Source: Paraburkholderia sp. BCC1884 (GTDB taxonomy: Bacteria > Pseudomonadota > Gammaproteobacteria > Burkholderiales > Burkholderiaceae). Taken from it: a DNA stretch of 64,000 nt. Below the pieces are notes generated by a model. That model was not told where the DNA came from, made no database searches, and saw nothing but the letters and a program-made list of their open reading frames with translations. Location of the stretch: the NCBI RefSeq assembly GCF_900996225.1, contig NZ_CAAJGL010000033.1, positions 1 to 64,000 of the forward strand, given 5' to 3'. Numbering within the stretch: the stretch's first letter is position 1; each line of letters opens with the position of its first letter. Below, in pieces: positions 8,802 to 19,193 of the stretch. The position numbers and the translations under genes are program-made.

Positions 8802-9536
8802 ATGTCTGAACGTGATTCCGGCAGTTCAGGTGGCGTGAAGGCAAAAGCGGCAACCCCGCGCGCGAAGACGTCTGATCAGGCGCCGTTCGGTGCATTCGTC
8901 CGCAAACCGGTCGAAAAAGCCGAAGGCAAGGCGAAAGCCGAAGTAACGACCGCTGGTTCCGGTGCTGCAGAAATGCGCGCGGAGACGGTGGAAAGCTGGC
9001 CGGCCGACGCGGTCGAGGTCGGCAAAATCGTCGACGCTTACGGCCTCAAAGGCTGGGTCAAGGTAGCCGCTCACGCGGATGCCGGACATGGCGGCGACGC
9101 GTTGTTGAGCGCGAAACGCTGGTGGCTGATGCAAGGCCATGAGCGTAAGTCGACGCCCGCATTGCAGGCGAAAACACATAGTGACAGTGTGGTTGCCCAG
9201 TTGGGCGGCGTCACTGACCGCGATGTGGCGCACGCACTGCGCGGCACGCGCATCTATATCAGCCGCAGCGAATTCCCGGCTCTCGAAGCCGACGAGTTCT
9301 ACTGGGTCGACCTGCTTGGCCTGGATGTGGTGAACGTTGCCGGTGTCCACCTCGGCAAGGTTGCAGAATTGATCGACAACGGTGCGCACTCGGTGTTGCG
9401 CATCGAATACCCGGCTACCGACAAGAGCGGCAAGCCGGTCACCGGCGAGCGCTTGATCCCGTTCGTCGGCGTTTTTGTCAAAACAGTGGACCAGGCGGCG
9501 AAGCAGATCACCGTCGACTGGGAAGCCGACTACTAA
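8802..9536 (+). CDS. rimM: Ribosome maturation factor RimM
   Basis: Residues 70-244 contain the two RimM beta-barrels, recognised by [18 protein letters not shown] and by [13 protein letters not shown] with the closing [13 protein letters not shown]. RimM binds S19 in the 30S head and helps process 16S rRNA. The first ~65 residues form a Lys/Ala/Glu-rich extension absent from E. coli RimM (182 residues). Extended RimM proteins occur in Burkholderia, but the start could also lie internally. The gap after rpsP is 120 bases, unusually wide for this operon. Confidence 0.95.
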   Translation: MSERDSGSSGGVKAKAATPRAKTSDQAPFGAFVRKPVEKAEGKAKAEVTTAGSGAAEMRAETVESWPADAVEVGKIVDAYGLKGWVKVAAHADAGHGGDALLSAKRWWLMQGHERKSTPALQAKTHSDSVVAQLGGVTDRDVAHALRGTRIYISRSEFPALEADEFYWVDLLGLDVVNVAGVHLGKVAELIDNGAHSVLRIEYPATDKSGKPVTGERLIPFVGVFVKTVDQAAKQITVDWEADY

Positions 9537-9560
9537 ATGATTCGCTGAATGGAGAGAGCG

Positions 9561-10328
9561 ATGCAGTTCGATGTCGTCACGCTCTTTCCTGACATGTTCC
9601 GCGCATTGACCGACTGGGGCATCACCAGCCGGGCGATGAAGCAGGAGCGCTACGGGTTGCGTACGTGGAATCCCCGCGATTTTACGACCGACAACTACCG
9701 CACGATCGACCATCGCCCGTACGGCGGCGGTCCCGGCATGGTGATGCTGGCCAAGCCGCTGGAAGACGCGATCGGCGCCGCGAAAGCGGCACAGGCAGAG
9801 CAGGGCATCGGCGCGTCGCGCGTCGTGATGATGTCGCCGCAAGGCGCCACACTGAATCACGACCGCGTCATGCAATTCGCCGCCGAACCCGGTCTGATTC
9901 TGTTGTGCGGCCGTTACGAAGCGATCGATCAGCGTTTGCTCGACCGTGTTGTCGACGAAGAAGTCAGTCTTGGCGACTTCGTGCTGTCGGGCGGCGAATT
10001 GCCCGCCATGGCGTTGATGGATGCCGTGGTGCGTCAGTTGCCCGGCGTGCTCAACGACTCGCAGTCGGCGGTGCAGGATAGCTTTGTCGATGTGCTGCTT
10101 GATTGTCCGCATTACACGCGTCCGGAGGAATACGACGGCGTGCGTGTGCCCGACGTGCTGCTCGGCGGCAATCACGCGGAAATCGAAGCGTGGCGTCGGC
10201 GTGAAGCTTTGCGCAACACGTGGCACAAACGGCCCGATCTGATCGTGAAGGCCAGAAAGAACAAGATGTTGAGCCGTGTCGACGAGGCATGGCTGACGAG
10301 TCTCGCAAAGGAAGAGTCGAAGGCCTAG
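9561..10328 (+). CDS. trmD: tRNA (guanine-37-N1)-methyltransferase
   Basis: The start at 9561 gives 255 residues, the same length as E. coli TrmD, and follows GGAGAGAG at optimal spacing. An in-frame ATG at 9549 would overlap that ribosome-binding site. The SPOUT trefoil-knot fold is shown by [21 protein letters not shown] and [15 protein letters not shown], which form the SAM pocket. TrmD methylates G37 next to the anticodon and prevents +1 frameshifting. It sits between rimM and rplS in the conserved order. Confidence 0.98.
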   Translation: MQFDVVTLFPDMFRALTDWGITSRAMKQERYGLRTWNPRDFTTDNYRTIDHRPYGGGPGMVMLAKPLEDAIGAAKAAQAEQGIGASRVVMMSPQGATLNHDRVMQFAAEPGLILLCGRYEAIDQRLLDRVVDEEVSLGDFVLSGGELPAMALMDAVVRQLPGVLNDSQSAVQDSFVDVLLDCPHYTRPEEYDGVRVPDVLLGGNHAEIEAWRRREALRNTWHKRPDLIVKARKNKMLSRVDEAWLTSLAKEESKA

Positions 10329-10358
10329 CGCCTTGGGACTTTCGAGCGGACACCAGGC

Positions 10359-10384
10359 GGCGCCGCACATGCGTGTACGGCGCC
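10359..10384 (+). other. GC-rich hairpin in trmD-rplS spacer
   Basis: GGCGCCG (10359-10365) pairs perfectly with CGGCGCC (10378-10384) around a 12-base loop in which CAC and GTG can pair further. It lies in the 145-base spacer before rplS and has no T-run. It may be an attenuator, a processing site or a site of ribosomal-protein control; nothing in the sequence decides which. Confidence 0.45.
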
Positions 10385-10473
10385 AGATGTGAACCCATCC
10401 TCTATCGGGGCCGTAGCCGAGCATTTTTGCAAGGCAGGTACGAACGCCGACAAGATGGATCCAGGAGTTAGTA

Positions 10474-10860
10474 ATGAATCTGATCGCAAAACTCGAGCAG
10501 GAAGAAATTGCGCGCGCCCTCGGCGAAAAGACCATTCCCGCATTCGCCCCCGGCGATACGGTGATCGTCAGCGTGAACGTGGTTGAAGGTACGCGTAAGC
10601 GTGTTCAGGCTTACGAAGGCGTCGTGATCGCCAAGCGTAACCGTGGTCTGAATTCGTCGTTCATCGTCCGCAAGATTTCGTCGGGCGAAGGCGTCGAGCG
10701 TACGTTCCAGACGTACTCGCCGCTGCTGGCAAGCATCGTCGTGAAGCGTCGTGGCGATGTGCGTCGTGCCAAGCTGTACTACCTGCGCGACCGTTCGGGC
10801 AAGTCGGCTCGAATCAAGGAAAAGCTGGTCTCGAAAGACCGCGCTGCTTCCCAAGCGTAA
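10474..10860 (+). CDS. rplS: 50S ribosomal protein L19
   Basis: The 128-residue product matches L19 throughout, for example [32 protein letters not shown] and [10 protein letters not shown]19 sits at the interface of the ribosomal subunits. CCAGGAG precedes the ATG. An intrinsic terminator follows within 11 bases of the stop and ends the operon. Confidence 0.98.
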   Translation: MNLIAKLEQEEIARALGEKTIPAFAPGDTVIVSVNVVEGTRKRVQAYEGVVIAKRNRGLNSSFIVRKISSGEGVERTFQTYSPLLASIVVKRRGDVRRAKLYYLRDRSGKSARIKEKLVSKDRAASQA

Positions 10861-10870
10861 ATGCTGTAAG

Positions 10871-10897
10871 AAAAAGCACCCTCGCGGGTGCTTTTTT
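10871..10897 (+). terminator. Terminator of rpsP-rimM-trmD-rplS operon
   Basis: AAGCACCC and GGGTGCTT pair around a 4-base loop and are followed by a T-run. The position directly after rplS makes it the operon terminator. Confidence 0.9.
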
Positions 10898-10950
10898 GTT
10901 TGCCAGGTCAAAATAGCGGCACGTTCCCATCCGCCTATTCGAGAGACCCG

Positions 10951-11673
10951 TTGATCCGCCCCGTCTTTGAGCCTGAAACCCTGCCTGTCGAAGCGACGGG
11001 CGCCAATCTGCCGCCGGTGGCCGGCGGTCGTCTCACGCCCGATGGCCTGCGTGTGCGATTCAAACAGCATCTGTCCTGGACCCCCGAGCCGATCATCGAA
11101 GCGCCCTGGCGCGATACGCACGTCGATCCGCGCGTCGCTGCAGTGCTGGTGCCGCTGGTCGTCCGTGAACAAGGCCTGACCGTCCTGTTGACCCAGCGAG
11201 CCGACCATCTGAACGATCACGCCGGCCAGGTGAGCTTCCCTGGCGGACGACACGAACCCTTCGATGCCGACGCCAACGCGACCGCGCTGCGCGAAGCGCA
11301 GGAAGAGGTTGGTCTCGATCCGTCGCGCGTCGAAATTCTCGGCGCGCTGCCTGACTATCTGACGGGCACCGGCTTTCGTGTGTCGCCGGTGATTGGCCTT
11401 GTCCATCCGCCGTTTTCGCTCAAAGCGGACGCGCTCGAAGTCGCCGAAGTCTTCGAAGTGCCGCTCGCCTTTCTGATGGACCCCGCCAATCACGAAGAAC
11501 GCGTGTTCCGTTACGAAGGCGGCGAGCGCCGGTTCTTCGCGATGCCGTACCCGCGCGCGGCATCGGCGGAAGGGGATGCGCCGGGCGAAAGAAACGGGCT
11601 CGGCGGCCATCATTTCATCTGGGGCGCCACGGCCGCGATGCTGCGCAACTTCTATCGTTTCCTCGCGGCATGA
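10951..11673 (+). CDS. CoA pyrophosphatase, NUDIX family
   Basis: The NUDIX box reads GGRHEPFD...TALREAQEEVGL, with the Glu residues that bind divalent metal. It is preceded by LLTQRADHLNDHAGQVSFPG, the motif specific to CoA/acyl-CoA hydrolases (NudL/CoAse type). The enzyme cleaves CoA to phosphopantetheine and 3',5'-ADP. I propose a TTG start at 10951 (240 residues): GAGAGA lies just upstream, and MIRPVFEPE is a sensible N-terminus. The open frame continues upstream into the rplS terminator, which argues against the longer form. Confidence 0.88.
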   Translation: MIRPVFEPETLPVEATGANLPPVAGGRLTPDGLRVRFKQHLSWTPEPIIEAPWRDTHVDPRVAAVLVPLVVREQGLTVLLTQRADHLNDHAGQVSFPGGRHEPFDADANATALREAQEEVGLDPSRVEILGALPDYLTGTGFRVSPVIGLVHPPFSLKADALEVAEVFEVPLAFLMDPANHEERVFRYEGGERRFFAMPYPRAASAEGDAPGERNGLGGHHFIWGATAAMLRNFYRFLAA

Positions 11674-11788
11674 AGCAGGCTAGGGTGTGCACTTGTCGGG
11701 TGTTTGTCAGCGTCCACGTTCAGTGGCATCCGACCCTGTGCTATCGTTATAAAACAATCGTAAAAACTCAAAAAGCACGGCGCATCGC

Positions 11789-12727
11789 ATGACTTTTTTC
11801 TCCGTATTGCTGGCACTGATCATTGAACAGGTACGCGCACTGTCGCCGGGTAATCCGGTGTCCGCGTTGCTTCAGTACCATGCGGAGTCGGCGGCGCACG
11901 GATTCGATGCCGGCAAGCCCAGGCATGGCTTGCTCGCCTGGCTCGTGGTGGTCGTGCCGTGGACGCTGGCCGTCGCGCTCGTCTACTACGTGCTGTATCA
12001 CATCCACTTCGCGTTGGCCTTTCTCTGGAACGTCGCCGTGTTGTACTTCACGCTCGGCTTCCGGCAGTTCAGCCATTACTTCACCGACATCCACCTCGCG
12101 TTGAACAACGACGACGTGCCGCGTGCGCGCGAAATCCTCAACGAATGGACCGGGCTCGATACGATCGATATGCCCGTCAGCGAGATCGTGCGTCATACGC
12201 TGATTCACGCGGTGGTCGCGTCGCATCGCCATGTGTTCGGCGTGTTCTTCTGGTTCCTGATTCCGGTCGGCCCGGCCGGTGCGGTGTTGTATCGCATCGC
12301 CGAATATCTGGCGCGCGCGTGGGCGCGGCCGGTGGACGACCGGACGGTCGCGTTTTCGAGCTTCGCGCAGCGTGCGTTCTTCGTGATCGACTGGATTCCT
12401 GCGCGCTTGACCTCGCTGGGCTTTGCGATCGTCGGCAATTTCGAAGACGCGATTTATGCATGGCGCAACCATGCGCGTCAGTGGCCGGATGCGAACGACG
12501 GTGTGCTGCTCGCAGCAGGCAGCGGGGCGTTGGGCGCGCGTCTGAGCGGCCCGCTGGCCGAGCCGTCGAGCCTCGACGCACTTGCCACTGGCGACGGCGG
12601 TCCGATGCAGGTCGGTGACGACTGCACGCCGCGCACGCTGCAATCGGCGGTGGGTCTGGTGTGGCGCGCCGTGGTGCTGTGGATGATCCTGCTACTGATG
12701 CTGACCATCGCCGTGTGGCTCGCTTAA
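11789..12727 (+). CDS. CobD/CbiB family membrane protein
   Basis: This 312-residue integral membrane protein has hydrophobic segments at about 1-15, 50-105, 150-175 and 290-312. The N-terminal half (TFFSVLLALIIEQVR, HFALAFLWNVAVLYFTLGFR) resembles CbiB/CobD and AmpE. CbiB attaches aminopropanol to cobyric acid, but this short betaproteobacterial variant sits with no cobalamin genes, so a role in B12 synthesis should not be assumed. Upstream, TTATAAAA near 11746 may serve as a -10 element. Confidence 0.75.
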   Translation: MTFFSVLLALIIEQVRALSPGNPVSALLQYHAESAAHGFDAGKPRHGLLAWLVVVVPWTLAVALVYYVLYHIHFALAFLWNVAVLYFTLGFRQFSHYFTDIHLALNNDDVPRAREILNEWTGLDTIDMPVSEIVRHTLIHAVVASHRHVFGVFFWFLIPVGPAGAVLYRIAEYLARAWARPVDDRTVAFSSFAQRAFFVIDWIPARLTSLGFAIVGNFEDAIYAWRNHARQWPDANDGVLLAAGSGALGARLSGPLAEPSSLDALATGDGGPMQVGDDCTPRTLQSAVGLVWRAVVLWMILLLMLTIAVWLA

Positions 12728-12754
12728 CGCAGCTGCGCTATATGCCTCCTGACA

Positions 12755-12786
12755 AAGAAAAGCCGCTCGACAGAGCGGCTTTTCTT
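12755..12786 (+). terminator. Terminator after CobD-like gene
   Basis: AAAAGCCGCTC pairs with GAGCGGCTTTT around a 4-base loop and is followed by a short T/C stretch. The left A-run gives partial activity for transcripts coming from the right. Confidence 0.8.
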
Positions 12787-12906
12787 CTGGTGCCCTGGCA
12801 GGCCGTCGAGATTCCGGTTGCAGCACCGCGTTCGAACCGGCGTCCGCTCGCTCGATTCCAACATTCGGGCCGCGTCCGGCCTTACCTATGCCGGCGCCGA
12901 CACGCT

Positions 12907-13227
12907 TCAGCCATCGAGTGGGTTGCGCGCCGTCCCACATTGCCAGCACACCGTGAACTGGGCCTCCAACGCCTCGCCGCACTCAGCGCACAACCAGCCA
13001 GGCGAACCCGCCGCCGGCCCCTCCGAGGCCGTCAAGATCAACCTCCGCGCCATCGCTTCATCGCGCTCATCGACGAGCCACAGTTCCGGCGCACATTGAT
13101 CCGCCGGAATATCGCCGAGCGCGCCGTTCAGATACCGGTTATGCAATTCGCAGGCGATGCCGGCGGTCGCCAGCACATTGACCCAATGCTGTCCGATGAT
13201 CAGATTCGGCGCGCGCATGAGCTTCAT
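12907..13227 (-). CDS. DUF2007-like putative signal-transducing protein with zinc ribbon
   Basis: The 106-residue product begins MKLMRAPNLIIGQHWVNVL, typical of the small DUF2007 domain, a ferredoxin-like fold related to PII-type modules. It ends with CAEC...CWQC, a CxxC pair that should hold one zinc. The ATG at 13227 is separated by a single base from the rsgA stop, so the two are translationally coupled. Another ATG at 13218 is possible. The function is unknown; co-transcription with rsgA hints at a ribosome or stress link, which is inference. Confidence 0.72.
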   Translation of the reverse strand: MKLMRAPNLIIGQHWVNVLATAGIACELHNRYLNGALGDIPADQCAPELWLVDERDEAMARRLILTASEGPAAGSPGWLCAECGEALEAQFTVCWQCGTARNPLDG

Positions 13228-13228
13228 G

Positions 13229-14179
13229 TCAGCGCACGATCTGACTGGCTTCATGCACGAGTTGCGCGTAAAGCGCATGCCGTTCGCGACGAATGCGTCC
13301 ATCGGCCACGGCTTCGAGAATCGCGCAGCCGGGCTCGTGCAAATGATGGCAGTTGTAGAAGCGGCAGTTCGGCAGCAGCGGCCGGAACTCCACGAACGCG
13401 CGTTCCAGCTTGCCCTCGGTCAGATGATGCAAACCGAATTCCTGGAAGCCCGGCGAGTCGATCAACGCGCCGTCTTTGCCTTTACCGTCTGCATCGGGTA
13501 ACGGATAAAGCCGCGTGAACGTGGTGGTATGCCGTCCACTGTTCAGCGCGGTCGAGATTTCGCGCGTGGCAATGTCGGCGTTGGGAATCAGCAGATTGAC
13601 GAGCGTCGATTTGCCCATCCCGGATTGGCCGAGCAGCAAGGTCGAATGACCTTGCAGATGTTCGGTCAAGACAACGCGAGCTTCATCGGGCTGCGTTCGG
13701 ATCGAGACTTCCAGCACCGTATAGCCGAGCGCGCGATACGGCTCCAGCCGCTTGCGCGCGCCCTCCAGTTCGCCGGTCACATCGGTCTTGTTCAGCACGA
13801 TCAAGGGCGTCAACTCGTTCGCTTCGGCTGCGACCAGCGCGCGCCCGAGCAGATCTCCGCTGAAGTGCGGCTCGGTCGCGAGCACGATCAACAGTTGATC
13901 GAGATTCGCGGCAAACAGCTTCGACTTGTACTGGTCCGAGCGATACAGCAGATTGCGCCGCTCGCCGATTTCGACGATCACGCCTTGATCCGCGGAAGTC
14001 GGCTCGTACATCACGCGATCGCCCACGGCCACTTCGCTGCGTTTGCCGCGCGGGAAGCACTGAAGCATGGGGCTGCCGTCTTCCGGCGCGACCAGATAGT
14101 GGCGACCGTGCGCAGCCACGACGATGCCGCCTACGCGCGTGCTGGACGGCGCGCGCGGCGCTTTCGGGGCGCGGCTCAT
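13229..14179 (-). CDS. rsgA: Small ribosomal subunit biogenesis GTPase RsgA
   Basis: The 316-residue protein has the circularly permuted GTPase order of RsgA/YjeQ: G4 NKTD (130-133), then G1 GQSGMGKST (184-192), then G3 DSPG (241-244). An N-terminal OB-fold (about 15-75) precedes it and a C-terminal zinc finger with Cys272, Cys277, His279 and Cys285 follows. It acts as a late 30S assembly checkpoint. Its start overlaps the M48 peptidase stop by four bases (ATGA), showing a coupled operon M48-rsgA-DUF2007. Confidence 0.97.
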   Translation of the reverse strand: MSRAPKAPRAPSSTRVGGIVVAAHGRHYLVAPEDGSPMLQCFPRGKRSEVAVGDRVMYEPTSADQGVIVEIGERRNLLYRSDQYKSKLFAANLDQLLIVLATEPHFSGDLLGRALVAAEANELTPLIVLNKTDVTGELEGARKRLEPYRALGYTVLEVSIRTQPDEARVVLTEHLQGHSTLLLGQSGMGKSTLVNLLIPNADIATREISTALNSGRHTTTFTRLYPLPDADGKGKDGALIDSPGFQEFGLHHLTEGKLERAFVEFRPLLPNCRFYNCHHLHEPGCAILEAVADGRIRRERHALYAQLVHEASQIVR

Positions 14180-15435
14180 GCGTGCCGCAGCAAACGGTCG
14201 ATCCGCTGTGATGCCGGCGGATGCGAGTAGTAGAACGCGGTGTAAAGCGGATCGGGCGTCAAGGTCGACGCGTTGTCCTCATACAGCTTGACGAGCGCGT
14301 TGACGAGGTCCTGCTTGTCGGTCTGGGTCGCGGCGAAGGCGTCGGCTTCGAACTCGTGCTTGCGCGAGCTCAGACTGCCGAGCGGCGTGACGAAGAACAG
14401 GAACACCGGCAGCGCGAGGAAGAACAGCACCAGCGCGAGACCGCTATTGCCGCCGATCAGCGACGGCCGCACGCCCAGGCCTTCGTAGAACCACACGCAC
14501 TGCGTGAGCCAGCCGAGCAGGGCGAGCATCGCGAGGCTGATCGCGAAGGTGACGAGCATGCGCTTGATCACGTGACGGCGTTTGAAGTGGCCGAGTTCGT
14601 GCGCGAGCACGGCTTCGATTTCATTACCCGACAGACGCGCGAGCAGCGTGTCGAAGAACACGATCCGCTTGGCCGCGCCAAAGCCGGTGAAATACGCATT
14701 GCCGTGCGCCGAACGACGGCTGCCGTCCATCACGAACAGGCCCTTGGCGGCGAAGCCGCAGCGCTTCATCAGCGCCTCGATGCGGCTTTTGAGCGCTTCG
14801 TCCTTGAGCGGTTCGAACTTGTTGAAGAGCGGCGCGATGAACGACGGATACAGCACCAGCACGAGCATCTGGAACGCGACCCAGACGATCCACGTCCACA
14901 GCCACCAGAAGCTGCCCGCCTGGTTCATCAGCCACAGCACGACGAACAGCAGCGGCAGGCCGAACGCGGCGCCGAGCACCACGCCCTTGATACGGTCGAT
15001 AAAGAAGATGCCCTTGCTCATCCGGTTGAAGCCGAAGCGCTGTTCGACCACGAACTGGCGGTAGTAATCGAATGGCAGATCGATCACGCTGGTGATCGCG
15101 ATCACGGCCGCGACCAGTGCGATCTGACCGAGATAGCCGCGGCCGAGCCAGTCGGAGAGGCCGAGGTCCAGCGCCTGCACGCCGCCCAGCAGCGTCAGGC
15201 CGATCAGCACGGCCGCGCTGACGACGATCTCGATCATGGTGAGGCGGGTGCGCTCGACGGTGTAGTCGGCGGCGCGCTGGTGCGCGCTCAGCGCGATGGT
15301 GCCGGCAAACTGGCTCGGCACCTGCTCGCGATGGCCGGCGACGAAGCGGATTTGCCGCGACGCGAGCCACAGTTTGGTGCCGACCATCGCCACGACGGCG
15401 ACGACGAACAGAACAGTGAAGTACAGGGTGGGCAT
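14176..15435 (-). CDS. M48 family (Ste24-type) membrane metallopeptidase
   Basis: The zinc motif HELGH is at residues 279-283, and the third-ligand segment HEFEADAFA lies about 80 residues later. Several hydrophobic spans (about 5-22, 68-88, 103-120, 150-200, 290-350) place the active site at the inner membrane. The 419-residue length and [16 protein letters not shown] match the Ste24 CAAX-protease branch rather than the shorter HtpX. Bacterial members are thought to work in membrane protein quality control. It is divergent from orn, with 157 bases between them. Confidence 0.92.
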   Translation of the reverse strand: MPTLYFTVLFVVAVVAMVGTKLWLASRQIRFVAGHREQVPSQFAGTIALSAHQRAADYTVERTRLTMIEIVVSAAVLIGLTLLGGVQALDLGLSDWLGRGYLGQIALVAAVIAITSVIDLPFDYYRQFVVEQRFGFNRMSKGIFFIDRIKGVVLGAAFGLPLLFVVLWLMNQAGSFWWLWTWIVWVAFQMLVLVLYPSFIAPLFNKFEPLKDEALKSRIEALMKRCGFAAKGLFVMDGSRRSAHGNAYFTGFGAAKRIVFFDTLLARLSGNEIEAVLAHELGHFKRRHVIKRMLVTFAISLAMLALLGWLTQCVWFYEGLGVRPSLIGGNSGLALVLFFLALPVFLFFVTPLGSLSSRKHEFEADAFAATQTDKQDLVNALVKLYEDNASTLTPDPLYTAFYYSHPPASQRIDRLLRHA

Positions 15436-15592
15436 CCGGGGATTCCGTGGTATCTATGCGAGAATTATATGTTTCTTCCCGCTTTGCAGCGGGGCATGCG
15501 TTCAAACGCGCTCAAACCGATCTCATACGAACATTCGCCGCGTCGGGCGGGCTTCCCGCGAAGCCTTCCGCGCGGCCACCAGGGTTGCCTTC

Positions 15593-16204
15593 ATGACTGA
15601 CATCCTCGCATCCACCGAACAGCCGCCGCTCGTGCGCAGCGACATGAATCTCGTCTGGCTGGACATGGAAATGACCGGGCTCGAACCGGATTCCGACCGC
15701 ATCATCGAAATCGCGGTGGTGTTGACGAATTCGACGCTCGATCGGCTGGTCGAAGGTCCGGTGCTGGCCATTCATCAAAGCGACGAGACGCTCGCCGGGA
15801 TGGATCAGTGGAATCAGAATACGCACGGTCGCTCGGGCCTGATCGACCGGGTGAAAGCCTCCACGGTCAGCGAAGCCGATGCCACCGAGCAGATTCGCGA
15901 CTTTCTCGGTCAATACGTGCCGCCCGGCAAATCGCCGATGTGCGGCAATTCGATCTGCCAGGACCGCCGCTTCATGGCGCGCTGGATGCCGGATCTGGAA
16001 CGCTTCTTCCATTACCGCAATCTCGACGTCAGCACGCTGAAGGAGCTGTGCCGCCGCTGGCAGCCGGCTATCTACAAGGGTTTTCAGAAGCGCGCGATGC
16101 ACACCGCGCTGGCCGACATCCACGAGTCGATCGACGAACTGAAGTACTACCGCGAGCACTTCCTGATTCCGTCGGCGCCGGATGCCGAAGCCGGCGCGCA
16201 ATAA
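15593..16204 (+). CDS. orn: Oligoribonuclease
   Basis: This DEDDh exonuclease has its first motif, LDMEMTGL, with Asp24 and Glu26, and a later [18 protein letters not shown] segment with the catalytic His and Asp. The 203 residues include a short N-terminal extension over the 181-residue E. coli enzyme. It degrades 2-5 nt RNA oligomers, including pGpG from cyclic-di-GMP breakdown. That may matter here, because the amyloid cluster downstream has VpsR-type regulators, some of which respond to cyclic-di-GMP. The ATG at 15593 is the first one downstream of the M48-orn spacer. Confidence 0.95.
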   Translation: MTDILASTEQPPLVRSDMNLVWLDMEMTGLEPDSDRIIEIAVVLTNSTLDRLVEGPVLAIHQSDETLAGMDQWNQNTHGRSGLIDRVKASTVSEADATEQIRDFLGQYVPPGKSPMCGNSICQDRRFMARWMPDLERFFHYRNLDVSTLKELCRRWQPAIYKGFQKRAMHTALADIHESIDELKYYREHFLIPSAPDAEAGAQ

Positions 16205-16238
16205 AAACAAGGGCGCGCCGGGCTGAGCCCGCGCGCCC
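16203..16238 (-). terminator. Terminator of darP-mog
   Basis: Read on the minus strand, GGGCGCG and CGCGCCC form the outer stem and GGGC/GCCC the inner stem. TTGTTTTT follows. It is just past the mog stop and abuts the orn stop from the other side. Confidence 0.75.
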
Positions 16239-16254
16239 GAGTCGACGCCCAAGC

Positions 16255-16920
16255 CTAAGCCTGCCGGGGCGCGCGCACCGCGCTCTTCGGCCGGAACGCC
16301 TTCACCATGTCGGCGTTGGTTTCCACATACGGCCCGCCGATCAGGTCGATGCAATACGGCACCGCGGCGAAAATGCCCGGCACCGTCACCGCGCCGCCTG
16401 CTTCGGCGTCGCGCAGACCTTCGAGCGTTTCCTTGATCGACTTCGGCTGACCCGGCAGATTGATGATGAGCGCCGCGTGTTCTGCCGTTTCCCGGATCAC
16501 CGCCACCTGACGCGACAGAATCGCGGTCGGCACGAAATTCAGGCTGATCTGCCGCATCTGCTCGCCGAAACCCGGCATTTCCTTCGTGGCGACCGCCAGG
16601 GTCGCTTCCGGCGTCACGTCGCGGCGCGACGGCCCGGTGCCGCCCGTGGTCAGCACCAGATCGCAGCCCACTTCGTCGACCAGTTCGACCAAGGTCGCGG
16701 AAATAGTCGATGCGTCGTCCTGAATCAGACGGGTGACGACCAGCCACGGCGAGGCCAACGCCGCGCCCAGCCATTCCTGCAAGGCCGGGATGCCTTTGTC
16801 TTCGTACACGCCGGTCGACGCGCGGTCGCTGATCGACACGAGGCCGATCACGATTTCGTCGGGATGCCCGCGAGGTTGCCGGGGTGACTGGGCCGGCTGG
16901 TCAGTCGTCGCGGTCGTCAT
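16255..16920 (-). CDS. mog: Molybdopterin adenylyltransferase
   Basis: The 221-residue product has the MogA/MoaB fold. [19 protein letters not shown] is the N-terminal strand and loop, and [16 protein letters not shown] is the molybdopterin-binding signature. Mog adenylates molybdopterin before MoeA inserts molybdate; moeA is encoded 40 kb away in this window (56902-58203). Its start overlaps the end of darP by 20 bases, so the two are translationally linked. Confidence 0.93.
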   Translation of the reverse strand: MTTATTDQPAQSPRQPRGHPDEIVIGLVSISDRASTGVYEDKGIPALQEWLGAALASPWLVVTRLIQDDASTISATLVELVDEVGCDLVLTTGGTGPSRRDVTPEATLAVATKEMPGFGEQMRQISLNFVPTAILSRQVAVIRETAEHAALIINLPGQPKSIKETLEGLRDAEAGGAVTVPGIFAAVPYCIDLIGGPYVETNADMVKAFRPKSAVRAPRQA

Positions 16921-17512
16921 CGTCGTCGTCCGGGGTGGCGTCGGCGTCGGAATCGGTCTCGGCAGACGGGCCGTCGGCGTTCTTGATCCACTGGAACAGT
17001 TCGCGGAAATAGCGCGGCGGCTTGCTCTGCTGCGCTTCCTTGCGGGCGTTGCGGATCAGCGTGCGGCCTTGCTGCGGATCGGCGTTCGGGTGCTGACGGA
17101 TGAATTCGGTCAGCGCGGCGTCGTCGGCGAGCAGTTTTTCGCGGGTGCGCTCGATCCAGTGCAGCTTGGCCGTTTCCGCCTTGTTGACGCCGTTATAGGT
17201 GTCGAGCGCGGTGCGCAGCGCGGCGGTTTCCTCGTCCAGCAGCGAGCGCATCACGCGGCCGACGTACTGCACCTGGCGGCGCTTGCCTTCATGGTCGGTG
17301 ATGCGGCGCGCTTCGCGCACGGCGTCGTCGAGCTTTTCGGGCATCGGCATGCGCTTGAGCGCGTCTTTCGGGAGCGCGATCAGCGCCGTGCCCAGTTCCT
17401 GCAACTCGTGCATGTCGCGCTTGAGCTGGGACTTGCTGGGGCGGTCGTAACCGTTCTCGTCGATTTCCGGCTCGGCGGATTCGATAGGTTGAATGCGGGT
17501 TTTGCGTGTCAT
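16901..17512 (-). CDS. darP: Ribosome biogenesis factor DarP (YjgA, DUF615)
   Basis: The 203-residue protein begins [12 protein letters not shown], followed by [18 protein letters not shown], a signature of DUF615/YjgA. It is highly charged and largely helical, with an acidic tail (DDDDDDRDD). DarP associates with pre-50S particles and helps 23S rRNA maturation. I start at 17512; the frame stays open to 17743, but the extra part reads as unrelated, crosses the promoter region and is not conserved in style. Confidence 0.92.
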   Translation of the reverse strand: MTRKTRIQPIESAEPEIDENGYDRPSKSQLKRDMHELQELGTALIALPKDALKRMPMPEKLDDAVREARRITDHEGKRRQVQYVGRVMRSLLDEETAALRTALDTYNGVNKAETAKLHWIERTREKLLADDAALTEFIRQHPNADPQQGRTLIRNARKEAQQSKPPRYFRELFQWIKNADGPSAETDSDADATPDDDDDDRDD

Positions 17513-17742
17513 ACCGATATTGTAGCGTGCCGCGCCCGCCGCACCGCCCGCGCTGCTGTGCAGCAGCCCGCGCGCGGCGATTGCCAGGTAGGCTCGCGCG
17601 TACCTTGCTATGATCGCGGGATGCGTGACGAGGCACACGAGCACGCACTCGAGCACGACCATGAGAGCACCGGCACGCGCCCACGTGCGTGACCGGTGCG
17701 AACACCCAGGGCCGCTCGGCCCCGAACAGGACGGCAACGACA

Positions 17743-19113
17743 ATGGCAGCAGACATGGACGTCAAGCAGCGCTTTTTTCCGCATACCCAGGATGAACTGA
17801 AGGAAATCGCCTCGGACATCCTTCGTCACGCGAAGTCGCTCGGCGGTACCGACGCGGCAACCGAGATTTCCGAAGGCGACGGGCTGTCCGTCTCCGTGCG
17901 GCGCGGCGAAGTCGAGACGATCGAACACAACCGCGACAAGATGGTCGGCGTGACGGTGTTCATCGGCAACAAGCGCGGCAACGCGAGCACCTCGGACTTT
18001 TCGTCGCAAGCCTTGAAGGACACGGTTGCGGCGGCCTACAACATCGCGCGCTTCACGGCCGAAGACGATTGCGCGGGCCTCGCCGAAGCGGACCTGCTCG
18101 AAAACCATCCGCGCGATCTCGATCTGTATCACCCGTGGAATCTGTCGGCGGATGAGGCGGTCGAAATTGCCCGCCGCTCGGAAGACGCGGCGTTCGCCAC
18201 CGATCCGCAGATCAAGAACTCGGAAGGCGCGAGCGTCTCGGCGCAGCACTCGCAGTTCGTGCTGGCCACTTCGCGCGGCTTCCTCGCAGGCTATCCGTAT
18301 TCGCGCCACTACGTCGCGTGCGCACCGATCGCGGGCAGCGGCCGCAACATGCAGCGCGACGACTGGTACACGTCGACGCGCAGCGCCGGCGACCTGGCCG
18401 ATCCGGAAGCGGTAGGCCGTTACGCCGCACAACGCGCGCTGTCGCGCATCGGCGCGCGCAGCCTCGACACCCGCAAGGTGCCGGTGCTGTTCGAAGCACC
18501 GCTCGCCGCCGGCATCCTCGGTGCGTTCGTGCAGGCTACGAGCGGCGGCGCGCTGTATCGCAAGACGTCGTTCCTGGTGGATAGCCTCGGCAAGCCGGTG
18601 TTCGCGCCGCATATCCAGGTGGTCGAAGACCCGCATGTCGCACGCGCCATGGGCAGCGCGCCGTTCGACGAAGAAGGCGTGCGTACCAAACAGCGCTCGG
18701 TGGTGAAAGACGGCGTGGTGGAAGGCTATTTCCTCTCCACCTATTCGGCGCGCAAGCTCGGCATGCAGACCACCGGCAACGCGGGCGGCTCGCACAACCT
18801 GTCGTTCAAAAGTTCGCTGACGCGTCCGGAAGACGACTTCGAGGAAATGCTGCGCAAGCTCGGCACGGGCCTGTTGCTGACCGAACTGATGGGGCAGGGC
18901 GTGAACTACGTGACGGGCGACTATTCGCGCGGCGCGTCGGGCTTCTGGGTCGAGAACGGCAAGATCCAGTATCCGGTGGAGGAAATCACGGTGGCGAGCA
19001 CGCTGCAGGAGATGTTCCACCACATCGTCGCGATCGGCGCGGATACGATCACGCGCGGCACCAAGCAAACCGGCTCGGTGCTGATCGAACGGATGACGAT
19101 CGCCGGGCAGTAA
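17743..19113 (+). CDS. pmbA: Metalloprotease PmbA (TldE)
   Basis: The 456-residue product matches TldE/PmbA: an N-terminal domain with [23 protein letters not shown], and a C-terminal half with [11 protein letters not shown] and TLLQ-type [19 protein letters not shown]. TldD/TldE form a heterodimeric protease acting in the cytoplasm on unfolded peptides such as microcin B17 precursor and CcdA. TldE lacks the zinc HExxxH site, and none is seen here. The ATG at 17743 is chosen; it is divergent from darP. Confidence 0.94.
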   Translation: MAADMDVKQRFFPHTQDELKEIASDILRHAKSLGGTDAATEISEGDGLSVSVRRGEVETIEHNRDKMVGVTVFIGNKRGNASTSDFSSQALKDTVAAAYNIARFTAEDDCAGLAEADLLENHPRDLDLYHPWNLSADEAVEIARRSEDAAFATDPQIKNSEGASVSAQHSQFVLATSRGFLAGYPYSRHYVACAPIAGSGRNMQRDDWYTSTRSAGDLADPEAVGRYAAQRALSRIGARSLDTRKVPVLFEAPLAAGILGAFVQATSGGALYRKTSFLVDSLGKPVFAPHIQVVEDPHVARAMGSAPFDEEGVRTKQRSVVKDGVVEGYFLSTYSARKLGMQTTGNAGGSHNLSFKSSLTRPEDDFEEMLRKLGTGLLLTELMGQGVNYVTGDYSRGASGFWVENGKIQYPVEEITVASTLQEMFHHIVAIGADTITRGTKQTGSVLIERMTIAGQ

Positions 19114-19130
19114 GCGGCAGCTGAAAACAA

Positions 19131-19163
19131 AAAAGCCACGCAGATCATTGCGTGGCTTTTTTT
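19131..19163. terminator. Bidirectional terminator between pmbA and folA
   Basis: AAAAGCCACGCA pairs perfectly with TGCGTGGCTTTT around a 6-base loop. The flanking A- and T-runs let it work for both pmbA (plus) and folA (minus). Confidence 0.9.
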
Positions 19164-19193
19164 ATCCGTGCGCGCCGGGCGTTGACCTCAACC

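Noticed and set aside
8826..10535. 569-codon minus-strand frame across rimM and trmD
   Set aside because: It spans three well-supported genes on the other strand and has no recognisable domain.
17608..19068. 486-codon minus-strand frame opposite pmbA
   Set aside because: Arg/His-rich antisense shadow; pmbA is complete and conserved on the plus strand.
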